64,000 bases of DNA from UBA5614 sp034678545 (GTDB lineage: Bacteria > Cloacimonadota > Cloacimonadia > Cloacimonadales > Cloacimonadaceae): assembly GCA_034678545.1 (NCBI GenBank), contig JAXDBS010000024.1, forward strand, positions 16,510 to 80,509. Reading direction: 5' to 3'. Under the pieces are notes generated by a model. That model ran no database searches. It worked only from the letters and a program-made list of their open reading frames with translations, and was not told the origin of the DNA. A program made the translations under genes and the position numbers. Shown in pieces: positions 7,833 to 15,605 of the stretch; the stretch's first letter is position 1, and the number at the start of each line of letters is the position of its first letter.

Positions 7833-9107
7833 ATGATGAATTACACAGAGTTTTTAGAGTATATATACCGCCGCTATTCCGGAAACGTCAAGCTGGGCCT
7901 GGACCGGATCACAGGGATCCTTTCAGACATGGGGAATCCACAGTCCCAACTGCACGGAATGCACATTGGCGGAACGAATGGCAAGGGCAGCGTCTGCGCG
8001 GCCTTAGAAGCCCTGGCTTCAGCCCACGGTCTGCATACGGGGATGAACACATCTCCCCATTTGATAGATTACTGCGAACGCTTCCGGATTGATGGTGGCA
8101 ATGTTGAATTCAGCACCGTACTGGATGTTTTCCATCGCCATGAGGAGATTTTTACCAAATGGGATGCCTCCTTCTTTGAGATCACCACCGCCATCGCCTT
8201 CCAGCTGTTCGCGGACCAGAAAGTGGAAACTTCTGTCATTGAGGTCGGCCTGGGTGGCAGGCTGGACGCTACGAATCTCTTCATTCCAGAGGTATCTGCC
8301 ATCACGACCATCGGGCTGGATCACGTCAAGACCCTGGGTGACAGTCTGGAACAGATCGCCTTTGAAAAGGCTGGCATCATCAAGCAGGGAATCCCGCTGG
8401 TCCTGGGGCATCTGGAACCTGCCCCACGCCGGGTAATTTTGGAGCAGGCTGAAACAAGGCAGGCCCGGGCTTTCGTCTTGAATGAGGACATCCTTGTTTC
8501 CCATGTCGTGAACCAGCGTAACGGCATCCAATTTGATTTTGAATTTGGAGAGTTTTCACTGCCCGGGCTGCGGGCCAATCTGCTGGGGCGACACCAGGCC
8601 GCCAATCTCGCCATTGCGCTAACCGCTTTCCTGCTCTACTGTGACAGATCCGGTCTGCATCCGGATGAATCCAAACTCCGGGAAGGCCTCCTCAATATCC
8701 ACTGGAGAGGCCGGATGCAATTGCTTAGGGAAGCACCCCTGCTGATCGTGGACGGGGCTCACAACCTGCAGGGCGTCCAGACACTGGTCAACAATCTGAA
8801 TGAGCTCTATCCCGGGCAGAAACTGCTGTTTGTCGTTTCCATCCTGGCGGACAAGGACTACGAACACATGCTGAAGCTGCTTTGTCCCCTGGCCAGGTGT
8901 TTCTACATCAGTAAAAACGAGTCGGAACGCGCGGCAGAGATCGGGGTTCAGGCTGCAGTCGTCAGTGAGATGGGACTGCCCTGCCAAACCGCTCCCACGG
9001 TCAGCGAAGCCCTGAATATGGCATTGGCTGATGCGGACAGCCGGGATGTTATCATCGGGGCGGGATCGCTCTATACCGTGGCGGAGATAATATCCTCGGT
9101 TGATTGA
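7833..9107 (+). CDS. folC: Dihydrofolate/folylpolyglutamate synthase
   Basis: A 424-residue Mur-ligase-family enzyme that adds glutamate to dihydropteroate and folates. The ATP loop IGGTNGKGS lies near residues 46-54, followed by TSPHLIDYCERFRIDG (about 72-87), the family signature EVGLGGRLDATN near 138, and DGAHN near 303. The N-terminus NYTEFLEYIY fits the usual FolC start, so ATG 7833 or 7836 must be right. However no Shine-Dalgarno site precedes it and an intrinsic terminator ends three bases upstream. Either the message is leaderless or nearly so, or read-through is used. Confidence 0.95.
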   Translation: MMNYTEFLEYIYRRYSGNVKLGLDRITGILSDMGNPQSQLHGMHIGGTNGKGSVCAALEALASAHGLHTGMNTSPHLIDYCERFRIDGGNVEFSTVLDVFHRHEEIFTKWDASFFEITTAIAFQLFADQKVETSVIEVGLGGRLDATNLFIPEVSAITTIGLDHVKTLGDSLEQIAFEKAGIIKQGIPLVLGHLEPAPRRVILEQAETRQARAFVLNEDILVSHVVNQRNGIQFDFEFGEFSLPGLRANLLGRHQAANLAIALTAFLLYCDRSGLHPDESKLREGLLNIHWRGRMQLLREAPLLIVDGAHNLQGVQTLVNNLNELYPGQKLLFVVSILADKDYEHMLKLLCPLARCFYISKNESERAAEIGVQAAVVSEMGLPCQTAPTVSEALNMALADADSRDVIIGAGSLYTVAEIISSVD

Positions 9108-9174
9108 TCAAGATATCAGTTGACAGAGGCTGTCGGCGCCGATAATTTGCATACAATGCAGCCAGGGAGGAGAT

Positions 9175-9462
9175 ATGGATAAATTGAACAGGCCCGGAAT
9201 TGACATATCTGCCATTATGATGAATCTTCTGGGCGTCCTTTTCCTGAGTTACGTCATGTATATGCTGAAACAAAAACATGCTTACTTTCGCGTTTGCGCG
9301 GTTTGCGTGCTGATGATGCCGCTGTTCATTTCCATTATCCGGGCTCTGAGGCGGCTGGGAAAATCGACCGACCTGGAAAAATGGGTTTTCATCATCATTG
9401 CCGCCATCCTCTGGATAGTCCAGTCAGCCCTGACCGGAAAACTGCACAGATTGTTTTTCTGA
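9175..9462 (+). CDS. Small membrane protein of unknown function
   Basis: A 95-residue protein with three predicted membrane helices (residues about 12-30, 40-58 and 70-88) separated by short basic loops, ending in a Lys/Arg/His-containing tail. AGGGAGGAG lies 5 bases ahead of the ATG, a strong start. It follows folC by 67 bases on the same strand. I do not recognise a family. Confidence 0.7.
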   Translation: MDKLNRPGIDISAIMMNLLGVLFLSYVMYMLKQKHAYFRVCAVCVLMMPLFISIIRALRRLGKSTDLEKWVFIIIAAILWIVQSALTGKLHRLFF

Positions 9463-9522
9463 CCCAGTGATTTGAACAGCAGATTTGCTGGAGTAATAAG
9501 CTTCTGACTGATTTTCGGCTGG

Positions 9523-10668
9523 TTATTGCCAGGCTGAAATCACCCGTTCGTATGTGGTCCGGTTTGAGGAGAGAATAGTTTCCAGATCTGGATTTGCCAC
9601 GTTTTCTTCCGTTTCCACAGCCTGCCTGACCAGTTCACCTATCCCGTTAAAACCGATCTTTTTCTCCCTGAAAAGCCGCAGGGCGGCTTCATTGGCCGCG
9701 TTGGCGACAGTGGGCAGGAGGCCTCCGCGCCGGCCTGCCTCCACCCCAAGATAAAACAGGGGATAGCGTTGGGGATCGATCTCTTCAAAGGTTAGGGTTG
9801 CGAGTTTAGCCAGGTCCGTTTTGACCAGCCGGGAGTGATGCCGCTCAGGATACGACAAAGCGTACAGGATGGGCAGCTTCATGTCGGGAACGCTCATCTG
9901 GGCAAGGAGGGAGCCGTCAATGAACTCAACCAGCGAGTGGATCACCGACTGCGGATGAATCACCGCGCTGACTTGGTCCCAGTCCAGATCAAACAGCCAG
10001 TGCGCCTCCATCACTTCCAGAGCTTTGTTGAACATGGTGGCCGAGTCCAACGTGACCTTGGCGCCCATGTCCCAGTTGGGATGCTTCAGGGCCTGCTCCA
10101 CCGTGATCTTATTGAAATCCCTTAGGGGCAAAGTGCGGAACGCCCCCCCGGAAGCGGTGATGTGCACCCTGGCAATCTCTTTGGCAGGATGGCTGCCTAT
10201 GGCCTGGAAGATGGCGCTGTGTTCGCTGTCCACGGGTATTATCTTTGATCCGTGTCTAGCCTGCAGCACTTTGACCAGGTGCCCTGCCATAACCAGCGAT
10301 TCCTTGTTGGCGAGGGCCAGGGTTTTGCCGGTTTCCAGGACTGCCATGGTTGTGGTCAGGCCAGCCGAGCCGCTGATCGCATTCAGGGCCAGGTCATACT
10401 CCGTGCCCTTCAGGATGCGCAGCAGTTCGGACTCGCCGAAATAGACCTTGGTTCCTGCAGGCACATCTGTGAGCGAAGCCTTGAGCTGATCATCAGTCAC
10501 TATGACAGCGGGAACCTTGAATTCTGCAGCCAGGTCAAAAAGCGCTTTGCTGTTGCGGTGAGCGCAGGCGATCGAAATCTGCATCCGCCGGGACTGCTCC
10601 CTCACCACCTGGAGGGTGGATTGGCCGATGGAGCCGCTGGCGCCCAGCAGGGCGATCTTTTTTACCAT
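9523..10668 (-). CDS. dxr: 1-deoxy-D-xylulose 5-phosphate reductoisomerase
   Basis: A 381-residue enzyme of the non-mevalonate isoprenoid pathway that converts DXP to MEP with NADPH. The N-terminal NADPH motif LLGASGSIGQST is at residues 7-18. NKESLVMAG lies near 120, the metal-binding PVDSEHSAIFQ near 145, ITASGGAF near 170, and MGAKVTLDSATMFNKALEVMEA near 197-218, all diagnostic. Length is typical. Its ATG overlaps the stop codon of the PorV-like gene upstream (shared ATGGTAA), so the two are translationally coupled. Confidence 0.97.
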   Translation of the reverse strand: MVKKIALLGASGSIGQSTLQVVREQSRRMQISIACAHRNSKALFDLAAEFKVPAVIVTDDQLKASLTDVPAGTKVYFGESELLRILKGTEYDLALNAISGSAGLTTTMAVLETGKTLALANKESLVMAGHLVKVLQARHGSKIIPVDSEHSAIFQAIGSHPAKEIARVHITASGGAFRTLPLRDFNKITVEQALKHPNWDMGAKVTLDSATMFNKALEVMEAHWLFDLDWDQVSAVIHPQSVIHSLVEFIDGSLLAQMSVPDMKLPILYALSYPERHHSRLVKTDLAKLATLTFEEIDPQRYPLFYLGVEAGRRGGLLPTVANAANEAALRLFREKKIGFNGIGELVRQAVETEENVANPDLETILSSNRTTYERVISAWQ

Positions 10669-11729
10669 CCCCAGCCGAGCGCTACGCGTTGGGAAGCGCC
10701 TAATTCATCTTCCGGATCGGGGACAAAAGCGTATTCGATCTTCAGGTTTTTCCAGTTCAGCTTCATGCCTGCCGTCCAGGCATCCGCGTCCAGGCCGGCC
10801 ATGAGCATGACAGCCGGGATGGGCTGCACCGCCAGGCCCAGGTGAAAATCAGCGCTGTAGGGGCCGAAGCTGACAGTCGCGGCTTCCTCCCTGCCTTCGA
10901 AACTTGATTCCACTCCCACAGCCAGGCGGACAGGGACTTTCCACCTGGTCAGGAGGCGGCAGCTCAGTTCCGCAATCAGGGAGGGAAGGGCCGTTTCCAC
11001 GGTGCCGTTTTCCCAGATCAGCTGGGTGGAGAAGAAGTCCCTGGCATTCAGTCCCAAACTGTATTCGGCGTGCGCCAGGCCAGCCAGGTTGCTGCTGCCC
11101 AGGTCAGGTACGAACATACCCAGGTCAGCCCCGAATCCGTACCCCGTTTTCCCAGCCAGGGAGCGGTAGGCCAGCTTGGGTGTCACACCCAGCATGACCT
11201 TCTCCGTCAGCGGTCTCGATAAGGCAAGATATGCCATCAGGTCATTGCTGCCGGTTGTTTTCCAAGCATAAGGTTGATTGTCCGCGGAGGGGGGCAGACT
11301 GTCGTTTTCCACGGCAGTGAGGGCTATATCGTCTATCCCGATATGAGTAATGACCAGACCGATCCGGTTGTTAGTGCCGAGAATTGCTGACAGGGAATTG
11401 AACTGCATCAGCCCTTCGAACTGCTCGGCATGCATAAGTTCCGCGCCTCTTGAGTATTGTGATACAAATCCCCGGTCAGCTTTATCGTAATACTCTGTTC
11501 CGCGGTAATGGTGGAGCAGGGCGGGATTCCACCAGGCGGCGGACAAATTCCCCTGATCGGTGAGGCCGGTATTGCCCATGGCCTGATTGGCCACTCCGGG
11601 TGCCAGGTAGAAGATCTCCCCGGCGTATTTCTTCCCCTGCAGCAAGGGCGGCAGCAGCAGCATCCCCAGGCAGGCCAGGATTAGGCAGGTTTTCATTTTC
11701 ATCTTGTATCGCGGTCCCTTAGTCTTCAT
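10662..11729 (-). CDS. PorV/PorQ-like outer-membrane beta-barrel protein
   Basis: A 355-residue exported protein. After a signal peptide (hydrophobic core about residues 13-30) it shows the UPF0164/PorV-type opening: YLAPGVANQAMGNTGLT followed by AAWWNPALL, comparable to the APGARALGMGG...WNPA pattern of the family. The rest is alternating polar/hydrophobic strands ending RVALGWGW, as in outer-membrane barrels with an aromatic end. PorV is the T9SS shuttle that carries cargo to the attachment step. Start: ATG 11729 is the longest; ATG 11702 has AAGGG 12 bases upstream and would give the more usual short leader. The role in T9SS is inferred from family and the tagged proteins nearby. Confidence 0.7.
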   Translation of the reverse strand: MKTKGPRYKMKMKTCLILACLGMLLLPPLLQGKKYAGEIFYLAPGVANQAMGNTGLTDQGNLSAAWWNPALLHHYRGTEYYDKADRGFVSQYSRGAELMHAEQFEGLMQFNSLSAILGTNNRIGLVITHIGIDDIALTAVENDSLPPSADNQPYAWKTTGSNDLMAYLALSRPLTEKVMLGVTPKLAYRSLAGKTGYGFGADLGMFVPDLGSSNLAGLAHAEYSLGLNARDFFSTQLIWENGTVETALPSLIAELSCRLLTRWKVPVRLAVGVESSFEGREEAATVSFGPYSADFHLGLAVQPIPAVMLMAGLDADAWTAGMKLNWKNLKIEYAFVPDPEDELGASQRVALGWGW

Positions 11730-11862
11730 ATTATAAAAGTAATGATTTGCGGCAAAGATACAAACTCATCCGATGCTGTTAGACCCTATATCGGCTGTTT
11801 ACAATCTGTCAACCGATTTCTGCAGCCCGCCCCTTTGTCCCTTCCTGATATGGGAATTCGGT

Positions 11863-11890
11863 TTGACTTCACTCAGAATCCGCGTATAAT
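11863..11890 (+). promoter_or_regulatory. Sigma70-type promoter of tsaE
   Basis: TTGACT at 11863-11868, a 16-base spacer, and a perfect TATAAT at 11885-11890, placed 50 bases before the tsaE start. It is among the clearest promoters in the window. Confidence 0.75.
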
Positions 11891-11940
11891 ATCTGTTTTG
11901 AGGTAAACATCATAGATCAAATTCAACGAACAGGATTGAT

Positions 11941-12381
11941 ATGGAAAAATACATAGAACTGAAGTCTGAGCAGGATACGATCGACCTGGCGGGTTATCTG
12001 GCGCCGCTTTTACAGGTGGGGGATGTTGTCTGCCTGTATGGAGACCTGGGCTCTGGCAAGACATATTTCACCAAGCAGGTGGGCAAGCTGCTGTTCATCC
12101 GGGAGGACATCAGCAGCCCCTCTTTCGTTTTGCTGAATGAATACAAAACTGGGAAATTCCCCTTCTTTCACGTGGACCTGTTCCGGCTCAGGGAGGAAAG
12201 CGAATTGCTGGACCTCGGCCTGCTGGACATGATCGAGACAGGAGTTACCTTTATCGAGTGGCCAGAGCTGGCCGAAAACCTGCTTCCGTACAGGACCTTC
12301 AGCTTCTACTTCCACTTCGACGGGAACAGGCGCTGGGTTAATATCGTCCCAGACCAGCGGCACGAGCAATTCTTCAGTTGA
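11941..12381 (+). CDS. tsaE: tRNA threonylcarbamoyladenosine biosynthesis ATPase TsaE
   Basis: A 146-residue P-loop ATPase that works with TsaB, TsaC and TsaD to make t6A37 in ANN-decoding tRNAs. The P-loop GDLGSGKT is at residues 34-41, followed by ISSPSFVLLNEY (switch region, about 57-68), HVDLFRL near 77, and the family motif FIEWPE near 105, which includes the conserved Trp. Length is normal. AGGA lies 6 bases before the ATG, with a good promoter upstream. No tsaB, tsaC or tsaD is in the window. Confidence 0.95.
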   Translation: MEKYIELKSEQDTIDLAGYLAPLLQVGDVVCLYGDLGSGKTYFTKQVGKLLFIREDISSPSFVLLNEYKTGKFPFFHVDLFRLREESELLDLGLLDMIETGVTFIEWPELAENLLPYRTFSFYFHFDGNRRWVNIVPDQRHEQFFS

Positions 12382-12392
12382 GCATACGGCTG

Positions 12393-13493
12393 TTATTTCA
12401 GTAATACCGCCTTGCCTGCGGACTTCCGGGAAGCAGTGTTGACTTTAATCAAATACAAGCCCGGTTGAAGCTTCTCTCCGGATTCGTCCGTATCAAAAAT
12501 GTCAATACTGTTCAAACCGCTTTTACCTGCGAGCGTTTTGCTGGTCACCAATCTGCCTTTGATATCATAGATTCGGATCTCTGCCGGCTCCGCTTTGGTT
12601 AAGTAAAAACCAACCTTAGCCTTTTGACGGAACGGATTGGGGCTGATGCTCAGTACGTGGGCGGCGGTTGGCAGTGGCGCCGGCTCTTCAGAATTGGCAG
12701 TTCCCTCCACCTCAACTTCCCACTGCGTGGTCCAGGATACCTCTTCGGTCGCGGTTACGCATTTGACATTATGCGGACCGGGGGATGTGAACGATGGCTG
12801 GAAGAGGATATCATTCGCGCCCTGTTGCAGGACCTCATCCACATACCATGATATTTGGACTGTCATGGTGATGTTGAAGGCCTCCACCACGAATTGCTGC
12901 GGCTGATCGGGATCGAAGTGCACCACTGAGTCGGCCGGGGGCGAGACATTGTAAATGGCCAGGTCAAGCATTCTCAGGCTGTCGATATAGACATTCGTGA
13001 TGGGGTGGTCGTCATCGTCCACGGGCACGCTGCCTATCGCCAGCACCACGTCCAGCCCTTCGAACACCTTGCCGAAGATGGCGTAGTTGCCGTCCAGTTG
13101 GGGCCTCGGCACCAACGTGATGTAATACTGCGAGCCGGCGGAATTAGGCAGACCCGTGTTTGCCATGGCCAAAACTCCCGCGCTGTCATGATGCAGCAGA
13201 GGAGAGAACTCGTCCGGAATGGTGTAGCCGGGTCCGCCGAAACCCGTTCCCAACGGGTCTCCGTCCTGGATGACAAAGCCTTCCACCACCCGGTGAAAGA
13301 TCAGCCCGTCGTAAAATCCCGAGTTGGTAAGACTGATAAAGTTGTTTGCCGTGATCGGCACGATCTCGTCACGTAAATCCGATGTAAAGGTTCCCATGCT
13401 CGTAAACCATCTGGCAAACTGTCTGCCCTGCAGGGGAGATGCTAAAACCAGGATCAGCATCACTGCTTGGCATAATAGCTTCCTTTCTCTCAT
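12393..13493 (-). CDS. Exported cyclophilin-type peptidyl-prolyl isomerase with T9SS sorting domain
   Basis: A 366-residue protein with a signal peptide (about residues 1-22), a cyclophilin domain (about 30-175), an Ig-like spacer and a C-terminal type A sorting domain. Cyclophilin marks are NFISLTNSGFYDGLIFHRV (with the catalytic Arg), GFVIQDGDP, and FGKVFEGLDVV. The tail has NPFRQKAKVGFYL, IYDIKGRLV and GLYLIKV, the pattern of T9SS CTDs. The product should be exported, pass the outer membrane and fold or anchor at the surface, so it may assist folding of other secreted proteins (inference). It ends 11 bases from the convergent tsaE stop. Confidence 0.85.
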   Translation of the reverse strand: MRERKLLCQAVMLILVLASPLQGRQFARWFTSMGTFTSDLRDEIVPITANNFISLTNSGFYDGLIFHRVVEGFVIQDGDPLGTGFGGPGYTIPDEFSPLLHHDSAGVLAMANTGLPNSAGSQYYITLVPRPQLDGNYAIFGKVFEGLDVVLAIGSVPVDDDDHPITNVYIDSLRMLDLAIYNVSPPADSVVHFDPDQPQQFVVEAFNITMTVQISWYVDEVLQQGANDILFQPSFTSPGPHNVKCVTATEEVSWTTQWEVEVEGTANSEEPAPLPTAAHVLSISPNPFRQKAKVGFYLTKAEPAEIRIYDIKGRLVTSKTLAGKSGLNSIDIFDTDESGEKLQPGLYLIKVNTASRKSAGKAVLLK

Positions 13494-13543
13494 ATTGCTT
13501 GTCCCTTCGTGTCCTTTAGTGATTTTTCGTGTTTCGTGTTCTC

Positions 13544-14311
13544 TTAAACATTGATTTTAACGTATACAGGACAATGGTCTGACCCCAGGATATCCTGCCG
13601 GATGCCGGCGTTTTTCACTATGGATTGATGGTCTTTATCCACAAAGAAATAGTCGATGCGCCAGCCTATGTTTTTCTCCCGCGCACGGCCCATGAAGCTC
13701 CACCAGGAGTACTGTTCCGGTTCGGGGTGAAAGGTGCGGAAGGTGTCCACCCAGCCGTGCTCCACGATCTTGTCCAGCCAGGCGCGCTCGACGGGCAGGA
13801 ATCCGGAGTAGTTCTCATTGGCTTTGGGCCGCGCCAGATCGATCGGTTTATGCGCGGTATTGTAATCACCCGTGACCAGGACGGCTTTGCCCTGGCGGCG
13901 GTGGTCCTGCATCACTTCCAGGCAGCGGTCATAAAACTCCAGCTTGTATTGCAGGCGCCCGTCGTTCATCTGTCCGTTCGGAAAGTAGATATTGAAGAGG
14001 AAGAAGTTTTTGTATTCCGCGATAATGATCCTGCCCTCGTTGTCAAAACGCTCAATGCCAAAGCCGTATTTTACGGACAAGGGCTTGGGCTTGGTCAGCA
14101 GGCAGGTTCCCGAGTAGCCTTTGCGTTCCGCGTGAGACCAGTAGCTGTGATAATCCTTCAGCCCGAGGACCTCGGTCGGGATCTGCCCTTCCTGCAGCTT
14201 GGTTTCCTGCAGGCCGACGATGTCGGGTTGTTCGCTCATCAGTGTGTCGATGAAGCCTTTGTTCATCACGGCGCGCAGGCCGTTCACATTCCAGGACCAG
14301 ATCGTCAGCAT
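13544..14311 (-). CDS. xthA: Exodeoxyribonuclease III (AP endonuclease)
   Basis: A 255-residue Mg-dependent AP endonuclease/3' repair nuclease of the EEP fold. The sequence starts WSWNVNGLRA and has LQETKLQ (metal-binding Glu near residue 36), NIYFPNGQ near 108, VTGDYNTAHKPIDL near 150 (catalytic Asp and Asn), YSWWSFMGRARE near 205, WRIDYFF near 220 and GSDHCPV near 243 (catalytic His). Length is standard. Repairs abasic sites; complements Nth encoded at 52110. Confidence 0.96.
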   Translation of the reverse strand: MLTIWSWNVNGLRAVMNKGFIDTLMSEQPDIVGLQETKLQEGQIPTEVLGLKDYHSYWSHAERKGYSGTCLLTKPKPLSVKYGFGIERFDNEGRIIIAEYKNFFLFNIYFPNGQMNDGRLQYKLEFYDRCLEVMQDHRRQGKAVLVTGDYNTAHKPIDLARPKANENYSGFLPVERAWLDKIVEHGWVDTFRTFHPEPEQYSWWSFMGRAREKNIGWRIDYFFVDKDHQSIVKNAGIRQDILGSDHCPVYVKINV

Positions 14312-14428
14312 GATTATTTCACTCCCTGATTTATATTATCGCCGTTGCTTTCCGGAGTCCGTATTGCCCTGGGGCCGGGTTGCCGGGTTCGGACAGCGCT
14401 GGTAACAAGCACTCCTGTTTGGCAGGTT

Positions 14429-14956
14429 TCAGCATTTGAATTCCAGATCCTGCCTGGCTTGGAATTCGGTCAGCAGTTTTTTGTATAAGTCGTATGTCGC
14501 CTGGTCAAAGCAGACCAGCCAGACATCAATGTCGTTGTCATGGGTAAAGGCGACCACCTCCTTGATGGCGATGAGGGCCGCCCTGTCCTTGGGAAAACCA
14601 TAAATTCCCGTGGAGACGGAGGGGAAGGCGATGGACCTGAGCCCATGTTCTTTGGCCAGGCACAGGGAACTGTGGTAGCATTGGGCCAGCAGGCTGTCCT
14701 CGTCATACATCCCACCCTGCCAGATGGGCCCCACCGTGTGAATGACGTATTTGGCTTTCAGGTTGTAACCTTTGGTCAGTTTGGCCTGGCCCGTCGCGCA
14801 GCCGCCCAGGGTCCTGCATTCCTGCAATAGCTGCGGCCCGGCGGCTTGGTGGATGGCGCCGTCCACCCCGCCTCCGCCCAGCAGGGAATTGTTGGCGGCG
14901 TTGACAATGGCGTCCGTCTCCATGAGCGTGATGTCGCCCTTGTGCAGATGGATCAT
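14429..14956 (-). CDS. Macro-domain protein (ADP-ribose / O-acetyl-ADP-ribose deacetylase type)
   Basis: A 175-residue single macro domain like YmdB. Key motifs are DAIVNAANNSLLGGGGVDGAI region (residues about 16-36), GGCATGQAKLTKGYNL near 57, HTVGPIW near 78 and SVSTGIYGFP near 118, which form the ADP-ribose pocket. AGGGAG lies 7 bases before ATG 14956; the in-frame extension to 14995 has no such site. Likely hydrolyses O-acetyl-ADP-ribose or removes ADP-ribose from protein or nucleic acid. It stands alone, with repeat copy 1 starting 81 bases upstream. Confidence 0.92.
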   Translation of the reverse strand: MIHLHKGDITLMETDAIVNAANNSLLGGGGVDGAIHQAAGPQLLQECRTLGGCATGQAKLTKGYNLKAKYVIHTVGPIWQGGMYDEDSLLAQCYHSSLCLAKEHGLRSIAFPSVSTGIYGFPKDRAALIAIKEVVAFTHDNDIDVWLVCFDQATYDLYKKLLTEFQARQDLEFKC

Positions 14957-15036
14957 GGTCTTGCTCCCTTGGTTTCGCTTTATGGAAACAAGCATAATTC
15001 AGCCTGTTCCGAAGTCAATCACTATTGGCTCCCATG

Positions 15037-15127
15037 CTTCGCCCCTGCTGGCATTACTTACCCATTACGGACTATATCCGTATTGGGTCCGTAATGGGTA
15101 AGTAGTGCAAGCAAGAGCAAGAGGGGT
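15037..15127 (-). repeat. Palindromic repeat family, copy 1
   Basis: About 90-base imperfect palindrome. A 17-bp perfect stem is formed by 15056-15072 and 15087-15103 with a 14-base interior. The shared 19-base core ATTACGGACCCAATACGGA reads on the minus strand at 15077-15095. Outer arms, CTTCGCCC-CTGC-GCATTAC and TTGCTTGCACTAC, also recur in copies 2 and 3. This copy is inverted relative to the other two. Confidence 0.85.
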
Positions 15128-15605
15128 GAAAGTTCGGGCGCAAATGTTGTGTTTATTGTCATAATATATTTAAATACAATCAAATACAATATGATTACAG
15201 ATCTCTGGTGAGAGGAGGGTTGCCATACGGATCTGAAAGCAGAACATGAACTTGATAATATATGATGAAAAAAAGGGAAAGTAAATATCTGTGAAATAAT
15301 ACTAAGATGTCCCAATGGTGACTGGCAGGCCAGGTTGCCGATTCCGTCCGAAGCAGCAAGACGGAAGGCATAGAGGGCAGCGAATACATTTTGGCTTGAC
15401 ATCAGAATAAATTTGAGGTAGGCGGTATTTCAGCTGGCTGATACGATCAAAAGGAAGGGAGGATCCGATTGCGGAGTTTGATCATTTTTCAGATCCCTGC
15501 CTGCTTGAGGCACAGGTTGCCGCAGCCGTTCCGCGCCCGCGCTCACGCCATGCAATTAAATCGCAATTTATCATGCAAAAGGAACATAGAAAAAGGATGG
15601 AAACT
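15128..15605. other. AT-richer intergenic region with one hairpin
   Basis: About 480 bases with no recognisable gene. Composition is clearly more AT-rich than neighbours at 15150-15300. A structured stretch at 15336-15370 can form an 11-bp stem (TGCC, 2-base bulge, TTCCGTC with GACGGAAGGCA). A TTGACA at about 15396 has no convincing -10. Short open frames on the minus strand have no family features and I do not accept them. Confidence 0.4.

Noticed and set aside
13501..13545. Tandem TTTCGTG-like repeats before the cyclophilin gene
   Set aside because: Only two or three degenerate short units; too short to call a repeat family from this window.
15058..15402. 114-codon open frame on the minus strand overlapping repeat copy 1
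   Set aside because: Its C-terminus is the translation of the palindrome, it has no Shine-Dalgarno site, and the rest shows no family features.
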